Numbered from the stretch's first letter, positions 27,517 to 36,453 are shown. The stretch: 64,000 nucleotides of DNA from Myceligenerans salitolerans (GCF_017349295.1 NZ_JAFMPK010000035.1:1-64000); one strand, 5' to 3'. Numbers and translations: made by a program. Notes: generated from the sequence alone by a model not told the origin.

Positions 27517-27783
27517 ATGGGTGTTTTAAATAGGTTGGACGTGATGTTCCGCCTTCGAGGGCTCTCTGCTGCCCGCACAAGCCGGTCCGAAGTTGCGGAG
27601 TGGGCGATGGGATTTTTGCGAGACGAAGAGATGGAGATTCGTGACCGATGTATTGAGATTGCACTTGATCGAATGGCTGGTGCCGACCTATTGGTTGCTC
27701 CTGGAGAATGGTTGCACAGTCGTGAAGATTTCCGGCTATGGCTCCGCGAGTTCAAGCAATGTGTTGGAGATGGCGGGGAATAG
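27517..27783 (+). CDS. Small protein, presumed immunity to the RHS toxin
   Basis: 88-residue protein with no recognised domain and no signal peptide, so cytoplasmic. Start 2 bp after the toxin stop, with GGGAG about 9 nt upstream. It is mostly predicted helical and acidic in its second half (FLRDEEMEIRDRC, WLREFKQCVGDGGE). Its codons use far more A and T at third positions than neighbouring genes (for example ATTTTGCGA-like strings), as expected for a recently exchanged cassette. Position immediately after a toxin tip is the classical place of the cognate immunity gene; function is inferred from that alone. No second toxin-immunity cassette follows. Confidence 0.65.
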   Translation: MGVLNRLDVMFRLRGLSAARTSRSEVAEWAMGFLRDEEMEIRDRCIEIALDRMAGADLLVAPGEWLHSREDFRLWLREFKQCVGDGGE

Positions 27784-28054
27784 GAGTTAGCTCGTGGAAA
27801 TCGGCTTGGGCGCCGGCCAGGTCCAGGACACGACTCCGGCGTTGGCTGGGTGCGGGGCGTCAGCCATGGTCGAGTCGGCCAGTTCCACCCAGAGGCACTG
27901 CCGTGAGCAAGATTCAGATGGCGTCGTTCGACCGCGGTGGAACCGCTGGGGAACTTGTCCTTGCTGACCATCGGCTGGATCGATGGCAGGATGAGCGACG
28001 CGGTTTGGGTCGAGGGCAGGCCTGAGCGCATGTCTTGCTCGGCCCTCGTGCCGG
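27784..28054. other. Gap between toxin cassette and purK
   Basis: No gene is supported. Open frames run through on both strands; the minus-strand one ends at 27787 with a Trp-rich tail (VVSWTWPAPKPISTS) and the plus-strand one from 27903 codes about 40 residues. Neither has a ribosome site or recognisable family. A decayed remnant of an earlier toxin or immunity cassette is possible. Confidence 0.4.
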
Positions 28055-28060
28055 TACCCT
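28055..28060 (+). promoter_or_regulatory. -10 element of purK, leaderless
   Basis: TACCCT, 8 nt, then GTG 28069. No Shine-Dalgarno sequence. It supports this start over the longer frame from 27937. Confidence 0.5.
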
Positions 28061-28068
28061 TGATCCAC

Positions 28069-29355
28069 GTGACTCCCCCCGTGATCGCCGTCGTCGGCGG
28101 CGGACAGCTCGCCCGGATGATGGCCCCCGCAGCCGCGGAACTCGGAGTGCATCTCCGCGTCCTCGTCGAGAGCCCAGGCACCTCCGCCGCTCAGGTCGTG
28201 ACGGACGCTCCGGTCGGTGCGGCGTCCGAGGAGGCCACGATCCGTGCCCTCATCGCCCCGCCCGGCGGTCAGGACGCGGCCGACGTCCTGACCTTCGAGC
28301 ACGAGCACGTGCCGAACGCCCTGCTCACCGACCTGATCGAGCACGGGACGCCGGTGCGTCCCGGCCCGCACGCCCTTGTCGCCGCGCAGGACAAGATCGT
28401 CATGCGCACGCGCCTGGGCGAGCTCGGCGTGCCGTGCCCGCGCTGGCGCGCACTGCCGTCCACGGTCGACGGGGGCAGGGCGGCGCTCACGGAGTTCCTG
28501 GCCGAGGTCGGCGGTGAGGCGGTCGTCAAGCTGGCCCGCGGCGGCTACGACGGCAAGGGCGTCCGCGTGGTCTCCGGCGCGGACGAGGCCGACGACTGGC
28601 TGGTCGCGGCCAGTGAGGGCGGGCCGCCGGTGCTCGTCGAGGAGAAGGCGCCCTTCCGGCGCGAGCTGTCCGCGCTCGTGGCGCGTCGTCCGTCCGGCGA
28701 GGTCCGCACCTGGCCTGTGGTCGAGTCGATCCAGCGCGACGGCGTGTGCGCGGAGGTGGTCGCCCCGGCGCCGGACCTGTCCGACGACGTCGCCGCGCAG
28801 GCCCGCGAGATCGCCGTCGCCGTCGCGGAGGGGCTCGACGTGACGGGCGTGCTGGCGGTGGAGCTGTTCGAGGTGCCGAGCGACCAGTCCGACCCCGGTG
28901 GTCCGACGACGGTCCTGGTGAACGAACTCGCGATGCGCCCGCACAACTCGGGCCACTGGACCATCGACGGGTCGGTGACGAGCCAGTTCGAGCAGCATCT
29001 GCGCGCGGTCCTGGACCTGCCGCTCGGGTCGACGGACCCGGTCGCGCCGTGGACCGTGATGGTGAACGTGCTCGGTTCCACGCGCGAGGAACTGACCGAT
29101 GCGTTGCCGGAACTGCTCGAGCGCTTCGACACGGCCCGGGTCAACCTGTACGGCAAGGGCATCCGCCCCGGCCGCAAGCTGGGCCATGTGAACGTGAGCG
29201 GCACCGACCTCGACGAGGTGCGCGCCGCCGCCAGGGCAGCCGCGGCCCTCCTGATGGGGGACGATGACGGTGGCCGGGCGTACAGCACAGGTGCGAGGGC
29301 GGAGTCCGCCGTTCCCGTGGCCGGGCCCGCCGAGACGAAGGAGAACGCACGGTGA
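28069..29355 (+). CDS. purK: N5-carboxyaminoimidazole ribonucleotide synthase
   Basis: 428-residue ATP-grasp enzyme of purine synthesis: carboxylates AIR with bicarbonate and ATP to give N5-CAIR, the substrate of PurE. N-terminal [20 protein letters not shown]-grasp core ([16 protein letters not shown]), and the end of the active site [17 protein letters not shown] are diagnostic. GTG 28069 is chosen because the family motif starts six residues later and a TACCCT hexamer lies 8 nt before; the open frame extends upstream but is not PurK-like. The C-terminus carries about 30 extra Ala/Gly/Glu residues. Stop overlaps purE start (GTGA 29352-29355). Confidence 0.96.
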   Translation: MTPPVIAVVGGGQLARMMAPAAAELGVHLRVLVESPGTSAAQVVTDAPVGAASEEATIRALIAPPGGQDAADVLTFEHEHVPNALLTDLIEHGTPVRPGPHALVAAQDKIVMRTRLGELGVPCPRWRALPSTVDGGRAALTEFLAEVGGEAVVKLARGGYDGKGVRVVSGADEADDWLVAASEGGPPVLVEEKAPFRRELSALVARRPSGEVRTWPVVESIQRDGVCAEVVAPAPDLSDDVAAQAREIAVAVAEGLDVTGVLAVELFEVPSDQSDPGGPTTVLVNELAMRPHNSGHWTIDGSVTSQFEQHLRAVLDLPLGSTDPVAPWTVMVNVLGSTREELTDALPELLERFDTARVNLYGKGIRPGRKLGHVNVSGTDLDEVRAAARAAAALLMGDDDGGRAYSTGARAESAVPVAGPAETKENAR

Positions 29356-29870
29356 GCACCAACCCGCAGGTCGGAATCGTCATGGGGTCCGACTCGGACT
29401 GGCCCGTGATGCGCGCGGCGGCAGATGCGCTTGCCGAGTTCGACGTCCCGGTCGAGATCGACGTCGTCTCCGCGCACCGCATGCCGACGGAGATGATCGA
29501 CTACGGCCGCGCCGCCGCCGGGCGCGGCCTGCGAGCGATCATCGCGGGCGCGGGCGGGGCGGCCCACCTGCCCGGCATGCTCGCGGCCGTGACACCGCTG
29601 CCCGTGATCGGCGTGCCCGTCCCGCTCAAGTACCTGGACGGCATGGACTCGCTGCTCTCGATCGTGCAGATGCCGGCGGGCGTGCCGGTCGCCACGGTGT
29701 CGATCGGCGGCGCCCGCAACGCGGGCCTTCTCGCGGTCCGCATCCTGGCCTCCGGCACGGACGAGGCCGCGGCCACGCTCCGCGAGCGGATGGTGGCCTT
29801 CCAGTCCGACCTCCGCGACGTCGCCCACACCAAGGGCGACAAGCTCCGCGCGTCCGTAGCTGAGGAGTAG
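29352..29870 (+). CDS. purE: N5-carboxyaminoimidazole ribonucleotide mutase
   Basis: 172-residue class I PurE, converting N5-CAIR to CAIR in purine synthesis. Signature GSDSDWPVM near the N-terminus, SAHRMP with the catalytic His, [12 protein letters not shown], and [20 protein letters not shown], all standard for the family. GTG start lies inside the purK stop, so translation is coupled. Convergent with the DUF5719 gene 27 bp away; small hairpins lie between. Confidence 0.97.
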   Translation: MSTNPQVGIVMGSDSDWPVMRAAADALAEFDVPVEIDVVSAHRMPTEMIDYGRAAAGRGLRAIIAGAGGAAHLPGMLAAVTPLPVIGVPVPLKYLDGMDSLLSIVQMPAGVPVATVSIGGARNAGLLAVRILASGTDEAAATLRERMVAFQSDLRDVAHTKGDKLRASVAEE

Positions 29871-29896
29871 CTCCTCCCCTGGCAGCAGATTCTGCC
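29862..29896. terminator. Two small hairpins between purE and DUF5719 gene
   Basis: GAGGAG (29862-29867) pairs with CTCCTC (29871-29876) around the purE stop TAG; GGCAG (29881-29885) pairs with CTGCC (29892-29896). Weak stems, placed between convergent genes. Confidence 0.35.
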
Positions 29897-29897
29897 G

Positions 29898-31517
29898 TCA
29901 GTCCGCCACCACGTCCCGTACGGCGACCGTGCTCTCCGTCGCCGCCGTCTTCGGCGGGGTGAGGGTCGCGATCAGCGAGCCGTCGGTCAGCCGCAGGGAC
30001 CATACCGCGGGCGTGTCGCCGCCGGCGGTCAGGCCGATCGCGGCCACGTCGTCGCCCAGCGGTTCCAGGGACTCGTCCGACAGGTCGACGTCCTCGCCCG
30101 CGGGGATCTCGACGTCGTGCGTGCCCGTCTCGGTCCCGTCCGCCGCGTAGCCGGTGACCGTGACCTCGGCCGTACCGGTCGGGTCGGTGTCCTCGCCCCG
30201 TGCGGCCGGGACGGCGGCGACGTTCACCGCCCACGACACGTCGTCGGGCACGGCGAGCAGGCCGGAGGAGGGCTGTCGCGCACCCGCCTCGCCGCCGGCC
30301 GTGTCCGCACCGGCGCCCGCGTCGCCGTCGTCGGTCCCGTCGGACATCCCCGCCGCGCCGCCGTCGTCCACCGCCTGCCCGGCGATCCATGCCGTGTCGT
30401 ACGGGTCCTCGCCGACGGGGGAGTCCTCGGGCGCCGAGCCGCGTCGGTGCACCAGCCCGCCGGCGACCACCGGCACCGCCGCGTCCACGACCACGGCGTA
30501 CCGTCCCCGGGGCAGTCCGCCGAGCGGGATGTCGGTCACGGCCCCGGCGTGCAACGAGATCTCGTCGATCCCGCGCAGCCATTCGCGACCGTCCTTCCCG
30601 TACACGCTGAGCCGTACCGTCCCGTCGTGGTCGCCCGGGGCGAGCAGCCGGATCGCCGGCGCGCCGGGATCCTCCACGGACTCGCCGCGGCTGTCCACCC
30701 CGACCACGGCCACGGCCGACGCCGGCGCGGCACCTCCGGTCACGAGGTCCGCACCCTGCGGCACCAGCCCGTCGATCCGGTGATGCTGCAGGTACGCCGC
30801 CACGCGGGCGCCCTGGCTCACCGCGTGCACCACGATGCGCCCCTGCTGGGGGGCGATCGCCTCGAGGGTGGTCGACACCTGCTGTCCCGCCGGCACCACG
30901 ACGACGGCCTGCCCGCCGAGCGTGACCGCCCCCGACGGACCCCACACCTCCAGCGACACCGAGGCCGCGGTGCGCCCCGGGTTCTGCAGCAGGAGGCGCG
31001 AGCTCGACCCGACCTCGGACGACCCGCCCACGAGCCAGTGCTCGATCGCCGGTTCCCGGCAGGCGCCCGCCACGAGCCCGCGCAGGTCGCCGGCCGTCGT
31101 GACCGACGTCGCCGTGGCCGCCGCGACCGCGCCCGGCCCGGCCCGGACCACACGTGCCGCTTCGGCGCCCGTCCCGTCACCGCTCCCTTCCCCTTCCGCG
31201 GCCCGGCCGTCGTCCTCGACGGTGGACTCCCGCCCGTCGAGTCCGACGACGTCGGGCGCCTCGGCGGCGACCGCCAGGCCGGACTCGGTCTCGACCGGGC
31301 TGGCGTCGAACTGGTCGTCGCCGACGTCCTCCTGGACGAGTTCGGCGGGCGACGGGCAGACCAGCGTCGTCTCGCCGGGTGCGGTCTCGACCGTGCGGGG
31401 AGGAACCGTGCCGGTCGCGTCGCCCGGGACGTGCTGGGCGAGCATCGCGACCGCCGCGACGCACGCCACGCTGATGGCGTGCGCGCCCACGCGCCGTGTC
31501 GTCCTCCAGGCGGTCAT
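29898..31517 (-). CDS. DUF5719 family secreted or membrane-anchored protein
   Basis: 539 residues of unknown function. A single N-terminal helix (ISVACVAAVAMLAQHV, about 14-29) acts as signal anchor or signal peptide; the rest is external, acidic and Val/Gly/Ala-rich with repeated beta-strand patterns (RLLLQNPGRTAASVSLEVWG, then RLSVYGKDGREW). These repeats are the DUF5719 hallmark. In Actinobacteria the family sits after the large WhiB-linked glycosyltransferase, as here: that gene ends 72 bp upstream on the same strand, so co-transcription and a joint role at the envelope are likely. A low-complexity Asp/Gly segment (DGTDDGDAGAGADTAGGEAG) interrupts the last third. Confidence 0.85.
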   Translation of the reverse strand: MTAWRTTRRVGAHAISVACVAAVAMLAQHVPGDATGTVPPRTVETAPGETTLVCPSPAELVQEDVGDDQFDASPVETESGLAVAAEAPDVVGLDGRESTVEDDGRAAEGEGSGDGTGAEAARVVRAGPGAVAAATATSVTTAGDLRGLVAGACREPAIEHWLVGGSSEVGSSSRLLLQNPGRTAASVSLEVWGPSGAVTLGGQAVVVVPAGQQVSTTLEAIAPQQGRIVVHAVSQGARVAAYLQHHRIDGLVPQGADLVTGGAAPASAVAVVGVDSRGESVEDPGAPAIRLLAPGDHDGTVRLSVYGKDGREWLRGIDEISLHAGAVTDIPLGGLPRGRYAVVVDAAVPVVAGGLVHRRGSAPEDSPVGEDPYDTAWIAGQAVDDGGAAGMSDGTDDGDAGAGADTAGGEAGARQPSSGLLAVPDDVSWAVNVAAVPAARGEDTDPTGTAEVTVTGYAADGTETGTHDVEIPAGEDVDLSDESLEPLGDDVAAIGLTAGGDTPAVWSLRLTDGSLIATLTPPKTAATESTVAVRDVVAD

Positions 31518-31589
31518 CGTGACCGCCTCCGCCGTGTCGTCGTCCTCGTCGTCACCGTGATCGCCTCCGCCACGTGGTCGTTCGGCTCG

Positions 31590-34500
31590 TCATCGTGGCC
31601 TCCGTCCTCGCACCGGTAGCGCGAGCAGCGCGAACACCGCGCCGACGAGGCCCAGTGCGAACAGCCATCCGGTGCGGTGCGGCGTGTGGTGGACGATGTC
31701 GAGGCGGCCGCCCTCGGTCCCCAGCTCGAAGCCCTGCAGGGCTGCCCCGGCGGCGTGCACCTCGACCGGCTCCAGGCGGCGCCCGTCGAGCGTCGCCGAC
31801 CAGTGCGGGTCGGCCGACTCGGCGATCACGACCCGCCGGCCCGCGTCGCCCGGCGCCACGTCGACGTGCACGCTCGGACCGCCGGACGCCAGCGGGGTGA
31901 CCGACCGGCCGTCCTCGACCCGCGCCCATCCTGGGGACGGGTCCTGTTCGGTCCGCACGCGCCAGAGCGTGACGGGCTGTCCCTGCGTCACACGTTCCAC
32001 CCCGGGGATCATGTCCAGCGACGCCGTCAGCTCGGCGTTCCCGACGGCCCGGCCCGAACCGTCCGTGGCGTCGTCGCCCACGTCCGGGGTCGAGACCTGG
32101 ACGGCTCCGATCCCGAGCGCGGCGAGCCGCTCGGCCACGTCGGGGTCGTTCCCTGCGGCGAGCCGGACGGCGACGTCGTCGACGGCGCCCCGCGCGGTGT
32201 CCTCGGCGTGCGCTCCGGCGGCCACCGACGCGTCCACGAGCTGTGTCCCGTCCTCCCGGAGCAGTGCGTACTCGACGGCGCCGTCGTCGCCGGTCCCGAG
32301 CTGGAGCACGCGTGCCTGCCTGGGCGCAGCCTGCATCTGCTGCCCGACGGCGGGAACCGCGGGATCCGCGGTGGCGTGCATGCCGTCCTCGGACAGCGGC
32401 CCACCGAGATACCACGAGGCGAGACCGGCCGCGCTCACGAGGCCGATGGTGAGAGGCACTGCGACCCCGGCGACCGCCACGGTCCGCGCGGCCCGGCGCG
32501 CTCTCACCGCCCGCGTGGTGCACAGCGCGGCACCACCGAGGCCGAGCAGCACGACCGAGGCGAGGGCCGTGCCCGAGCCCCGGCCGCCCAGGACGCCGGC
32601 CTCCAGGCCGAGCGCCTCGAGCGCTCGTGCGCCGAGGCCGCCCGGACCGGCGCCGGCCAGCACCACGACGGTGAGCCCGGCGGCGGCGAGGATCCAGCCG
32701 ACGCGCGCTCCCGCGGCCCGGCGGCCGACCAGCGCGACGAGTGCCACGGCGCCGAGCAGACCGCCGAGCAGGTACGGCCCCAGCTCCAGACCCGGCCACG
32801 TGCCACCGAACCACGCGCCCGGGTCGGCGGACTGGCCGAGCATCACTTCCCACCCGGCGGGCCCGCCGCCCGCGAAATGGTCCGGCGGAGCGAGCGGGTC
32901 GGCCACGAGGACACCGAGGTCGCCGGTGCGCCCCACGTGGATCAGCAGGGGTGCACACGCGACCAGGGCAGGCAGGGCCGCCAGAGCCAGGTGGACCCGG
33001 CGGGACGGAGCGGCGAACGCCGCGGCGGCCAGCACCACGACGGCGACCGGCAGCAGTACGGGCGCGCCGGACACGGCGACGGCCAGCATCAGCCCCGCCG
33101 CTCCGGCGGCGCCGAGACGATGACCGCGTCCCTCCTCGACGAACGCGCCGTCGAGCACCGGCCGGTCGTTGACCGCGTCGACGCTGGACCGGGTGGGCAG
33201 GTCGATCCGCTGCGCACCGACGGACCGGACAAGAGCCAGAGCCACCCACGGCAGCGCGAGGTGCGCCACGAGCGCCCCGAGCAGGCCTTGCGACAGCGCG
33301 CCCAGCAGCGGCGGAGCGGCCGCCCACGCGAACGCCGCGACGGCCCGCACCCACACCGAGCGGGTCACGGCCCCCGCAGCGGCCCAGCCGCCGAGGGCGG
33401 CCAGGGGGAGCGCCACGACGAACAGCACGTGGACGGCGGTCTGCAGCGAGTCCCCGGCCAGCAGGGCGAGCACGGTCAGCGTGAGCAGCAGCGGATCCCC
33501 CGGCGCGCTCTCCCCGAGGCCCGACCGCACCCAGCCCGACGTCGCGGCCGTCCACACCTGGCCCGTGTCGGAAGCCGCCGGCAGGAGCGCACCCCCGACG
33601 AGCCGGCCGCCCGAGGCGAGCGTGCCGAGCACCGGACCGAACACGGCGGCGGCCAGACCCGTCGCGACGACCATGACGAGCGCCAGCACCATGCGCCTGC
33701 GGGCCGCGATGCGGCGCAGATCCTCTCGGTCCAGGTCGTCGGGGCCGGTGTACCGGGCGTCGGCGCGTGCCAGGCGCCGCTCGCGAAGTTCCCGGAGGGT
33801 CTGACGCCAGGTGCCGAGCAGCGGGCGCAGCACGCGGTACGGCTGGGTCGAGCTCCGTGCCGTGCGGCGCCGCGCCCGCAGGACGCTGCTCAGGCCGAGC
33901 AGCATCCACAGCGGGGCCATCAGCTCGTCGCGGGCGGCGGCCGGCTGCTTCACGGCGAGCCGGTAGGCCGCCCGGAACGGCGCGCCGGCCACGACCGCGA
34001 GCATCACCCAGCCGAGCAGCCAGGAGGACGCGGCGACGAGCCGGAAGCGCAGCTGCGCGCGGCGCATCCGGGTCCGGTGGGAGGGGTCGGCGAGCGACTG
34101 CTGCGCATGCCGCACCACGGCACCGGGCACGACGATCACGCGGTGCCCGGCCAGCCGTACCCGGCGGCAGAACTCGAGGGAGTCCCCGAACGGTCCGTAC
34201 TCGGCGTCGGTCCCGTCCAGATCGCGCCACACCGACGTGCGCACCAGCGCCCCGGCCAGGCCGACGGCGAGCACGTCCTCGCGTGCGTCGTGCTGGCCCT
34301 GGTCGATCTCGGTCTCGTCCAGCCCCGTCATCCGCCGACCCAGCGGGGAGACGGTGTAGCCGACCTGGAGCAGGACGCCGCGGTCGGCCCCGGCGGGGTC
34401 ACGCGGCGTCCCGTCGTCGTCAGCCTCCCACTTGCGCTGCTTGCAGCCGGCCACGGCGACCGTGCTGGTGTGCTCCACCGAGCGGAGCAGGGTCGCCAGT

Positions 34501-34919
34501 GCGCCCGGCGCGGGGGCGGAGTCGTCGTGCAGGAGCCAGAGCCAGTCCGGGGTGGGCGCGTCGGACGAGGCGGAGATCTCGGCGATCGCGGCGTTGACCG
34601 CGTCGCCGAAGGACCGCGAATGGCTCGCGGCGACGTAGCGCGCACCGTCGAGGCTGAGACCCCGGTGCGCGGCCGTCGAGGGCGCGGTGTCGACGTCGAC
34701 GACGACCACCGAGTGCGGTGCCGGGGACTGCGCCCGCACCGCGGCGAGCGTCGCCTCGAGGTAGGGACTGCGTCCGCGCGTGACGACCACGGCCGTCACG
34801 GTGACAACGGTGGGGACAGCTCCGGTGACCGACCTGACCGCGGCGAGTGCGGTGTCGGTGGTGCGGCGGGGCGGGAGCCCGGTGGGTGGCGACGTCATCT
34901 CGCCGACCATCATGCGCAT
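31590..34919 (-). CDS. Large membrane glycosyltransferase (GT2 fused to multi-helix domain)
   Basis: 1109 residues. GT2 domain about 38-290: VTAVVVTRGRSPYLEATL, nucleotide-sugar Asp in VVDVD, and catalytic-site LLHDDSAPA. Membrane helices then follow through to about 850, with an extracellular region before a last helix near the C-terminus (FALGLVGAVFALLALPV) and a basic tail. The external part ends in a beta-sandwich-like stretch (RVVIAESADPHWSATLDGRR). This layout is that of the actinobacterial glycosyltransferase next to whiB2 and DUF5719. It probably transfers a sugar onto a lipid carrier or surface polymer. Start ATG 34919 is uncertain: ATG 34898 (MTSPPTG) is equally good; a minus-strand TACCCT at 34936-34941 would start RNA near 34929. 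Confidence 0.85.
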   Translation of the reverse strand: MRMMVGEMTSPPTGLPPRRTTDTALAAVRSVTGAVPTVVTVTAVVVTRGRSPYLEATLAAVRAQSPAPHSVVVVDVDTAPSTAAHRGLSLDGARYVAASHSRSFGDAVNAAIAEISASSDAPTPDWLWLLHDDSAPAPGALATLLRSVEHTSTVAVAGCKQRKWEADDDGTPRDPAGADRGVLLQVGYTVSPLGRRMTGLDETEIDQGQHDAREDVLAVGLAGALVRTSVWRDLDGTDAEYGPFGDSLEFCRRVRLAGHRVIVVPGAVVRHAQQSLADPSHRTRMRRAQLRFRLVAASSWLLGWVMLAVVAGAPFRAAYRLAVKQPAAARDELMAPLWMLLGLSSVLRARRRTARSSTQPYRVLRPLLGTWRQTLRELRERRLARADARYTGPDDLDREDLRRIAARRRMVLALVMVVATGLAAAVFGPVLGTLASGGRLVGGALLPAASDTGQVWTAATSGWVRSGLGESAPGDPLLLTLTVLALLAGDSLQTAVHVLFVVALPLAALGGWAAAGAVTRSVWVRAVAAFAWAAAPPLLGALSQGLLGALVAHLALPWVALALVRSVGAQRIDLPTRSSVDAVNDRPVLDGAFVEEGRGHRLGAAGAAGLMLAVAVSGAPVLLPVAVVVLAAAAFAAPSRRVHLALAALPALVACAPLLIHVGRTGDLGVLVADPLAPPDHFAGGGPAGWEVMLGQSADPGAWFGGTWPGLELGPYLLGGLLGAVALVALVGRRAAGARVGWILAAAGLTVVVLAGAGPGGLGARALEALGLEAGVLGGRGSGTALASVVLLGLGGAALCTTRAVRARRAARTVAVAGVAVPLTIGLVSAAGLASWYLGGPLSEDGMHATADPAVPAVGQQMQAAPRQARVLQLGTGDDGAVEYALLREDGTQLVDASVAAGAHAEDTARGAVDDVAVRLAAGNDPDVAERLAALGIGAVQVSTPDVGDDATDGSGRAVGNAELTASLDMIPGVERVTQGQPVTLWRVRTEQDPSPGWARVEDGRSVTPLASGGPSVHVDVAPGDAGRRVVIAESADPHWSATLDGRRLEPVEVHAAGAALQGFELGTEGGRLDIVHHTPHRTGWLFALGLVGAVFALLALPVRGRRPR

Positions 34920-35014
34920 CGTGAGCCGGATCCGCAGGGTAAGAAGGGAATCCGGCGTGTCGCGCTCCGCCGGGCGTGTTCCCTGGCAGAATGCCCGTCC
35001 GGCGCGGGCCGCGA

Positions 35015-35039
35015 GCCGTCGGCGCGAGAGCCCGACGGC
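35015..35039 (-). terminator. Hairpin downstream of whiB
   Basis: GCCGTCGG (35015-35022) pairs with CCGACGGC (35032-35039), loop 9 nt, starting 16 bp after the whiB stop. It may partly insulate the glycosyltransferase gene. Confidence 0.5.
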
Positions 35040-35054
35040 AGGGTGGGCGACGGG

Positions 35055-35381
35055 TCAGACCGCGCGCCGCTTGAGCTTGCGCCGCTCCCGCTCGGAGAGG
35101 CCGCCCCAGATGCCGAACCGCTCGTCGTTCGCAAGGGCGTAGTCCAGGCACTCGGCCTTGACCTCACAGCCCTGACAGACCTTCTTGGCCTCGCGCGTGG
35201 AGCCGCCCTTCTCCGGGAAGAACGCCTCGGGGTCGGTCTGCGCGCACAGCGCTCGTTCCTGCCAGCCGAGCAGGGCGTCGTCCTGCTCCTCGTCGAAGAG
35301 CGACAGCACGTCCGCCATGGTCTCGCTCGGGCGTTCGGTGTCGGACGGAATCTCGCCGTCCGGTTCCAGCATGTCCCACAT
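35055..35381 (-). CDS. whiB: WhiB-family iron-sulfur transcription regulator (WhiB2/WhmD type)
   Basis: 108-residue Wbl protein that binds a [4Fe-4S] cluster and regulates cell division or sporulation genes with the principal sigma factor. Cluster cysteines are Cys46, Cys69, Cys72 and Cys78; the GIWGG turn is at 90-94, followed by a basic C-terminal tail (RKLKRRAV) for DNA contact. The segment ALCAQTDPEAFFPEKGGSTR is nearly identical in WhiB/WhmD orthologues, supporting WhiB2 over other paralogues. ATG 35381 has GGAGGGG upstream; an in-frame ATG at 35414 would add 11 residues. A near-consensus promoter lies 85-113 bp upstream. Divergent from TIGR03089. Confidence 0.95.
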   Translation of the reverse strand: MWDMLEPDGEIPSDTERPSETMADVLSLFDEEQDDALLGWQERALCAQTDPEAFFPEKGGSTREAKKVCQGCEVKAECLDYALANDERFGIWGGLSERERRKLKRRAV

Positions 35382-35465
35382 GATGTGCCCCTCCATGCCG
35401 CCTCTGTCGGTCATGTGTCGCGCGTGTCCGCGCTCTTGCTTCGCTACGAAAACTGCATACATGGA

Positions 35466-35494
35466 ATTACACGCGTGTCGTCTGGAGTCGTCAA
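35466..35494 (-). promoter_or_regulatory. Near-consensus promoter of whiB
   Basis: Minus strand: TTGACG (35489-35494), 17-bp spacer, TGTAAT (35466-35471), each 5 of 6 to the vegetative consensus. It is the strongest promoter seen in the window and lies in a local A+T-rich patch. The leader would be about 78 nt. Confidence 0.75.
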
Positions 35495-35595
35495 GCGGAA
35501 GTGTGCTATCGGCAGAGGGCTTCACAAGAAAATCGCCCCCACCTCGGCGGACGGTCACGCGTGGCGCGTCGGGGCGCGCGGGACTGCGCGCCGCG

Positions 35596-35601
35596 TAGCC
35601 T
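35596..35601 (+). promoter_or_regulatory. -10 element of TIGR03089 gene, leaderless
   Basis: TAGCCT, 6 nt, then ATG 35608. No ribosome-binding site. Confidence 0.6.
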
Positions 35602-35607
35602 CTGGGC

Positions 35608-36387
35608 ATGCTTGTCTCCACGCTTCTCGACCGCCTCCAGTCCGATCCCGGCCGTCCCCGGCTCACCTGGTACGGCGACGACGGCGAACGGATCGAACTC
35701 TCCGGGGCGGTCCTCGCGAACTGGGTCGCGAAGACCACCAATCTGCTCGTCGAGGAGTACGACGCACAGCCCGGCTCGATGGTTGGGGTGAACCTTCCGG
35801 TCCACTGGCGCACCGTGACCTGGGCACTCGCGACATGGCGGGTGGGCGCCACGGTGGTGCTGCTCGGCGACTCCGGGGCGCCGGAACTCGACGTCGTGGT
35901 CACGGACTCGCCGGAACGCTGGACGGCGTCGCCCGCCGAACTCGTCGTGGTCAGCCTCCCCGCACTGGCCCGCCGGTACGACGGCGACCTGCCGTCCGGT
36001 GCGACGGACGCGGCCGCGGCGGTGATGACGTACGCCGACCAGGTGATCTACGCGCCCGAGCCCGAACCTGGCCGCGTGGCCCTCACCGGCGTCCGCGGCG
36101 GCCCGACGGGTCCCGGCGGGGCCCGCACGGGCGAGGGCGCCGACGGTTCGCCGCCGGCGGCGGCCGTGCGGCACGGCGAACTCGTGCCCGAGCCGGCTGG
36201 TGAGACCGGCCGCGTACTCGTCGACGGCCGGGCCAACGCGGCCGAGGTGCTGCGCGGCGTCCTGCGGGTCTGGGCCGGAGGAGGGTCCGTGGTGCTCACG
36301 AGCCCTGCCACGGCCGCCGCGCTGGAGGCCGACACCGCACGCCGTGACCGGCTCGTGACCACCGAGAAGATCGAGACGATCGCCTGA
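35608..36387 (+). CDS. TIGR03089 family protein
   Basis: 259-residue actinobacterial protein of unknown function. The N-terminus (LDRLQSDPGRPRLTWYGDDG, WVAKTTNLLVEE, and LATWRVGATVVLLGDS) resembles the N-terminal lobe of acyl-CoA synthetase/adenylating enzymes, but the family is too short for a catalytic enzyme and lacks the AMP-binding P-loop. ATG 35608 follows a TAGCCT hexamer by 6 nt. It lies between whiB (divergent) and two LCP ligase genes on the same strand, the order I recall for mycobacteria, so an envelope link is likely. Confidence 0.85.
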   Translation: MLVSTLLDRLQSDPGRPRLTWYGDDGERIELSGAVLANWVAKTTNLLVEEYDAQPGSMVGVNLPVHWRTVTWALATWRVGATVVLLGDSGAPELDVVVTDSPERWTASPAELVVVSLPALARRYDGDLPSGATDAAAAVMTYADQVIYAPEPEPGRVALTGVRGGPTGPGGARTGEGADGSPPAAAVRHGELVPEPAGETGRVLVDGRANAAEVLRGVLRVWAGGGSVVLTSPATAAALEADTARRDRLVTTEKIETIA

Positions 36388-36453
36388 CCTGTTCTCCACG
36401 AACCCTCTACCGTCCCTCTGTGCGGCCTCTGCGCTCGTGCAAGTCCGCTCCCC

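Noticed and set aside
27787-29187. 466-codon minus-strand frame over purK
   Set aside because: Antisense to a certain purine gene. Its tail beyond purK is kept only as part of the gap description; a faint likeness of CLWVELAD to DUF397 was considered and is too short.
31677-36203. 1508-codon open frame on the plus strand
   Set aside because: It is antisense to the 1109-residue glycosyltransferase and whiB, has Arg/Gly/His-rich low-likelihood protein, and no start signal; typical of high-G+C shadow frames.
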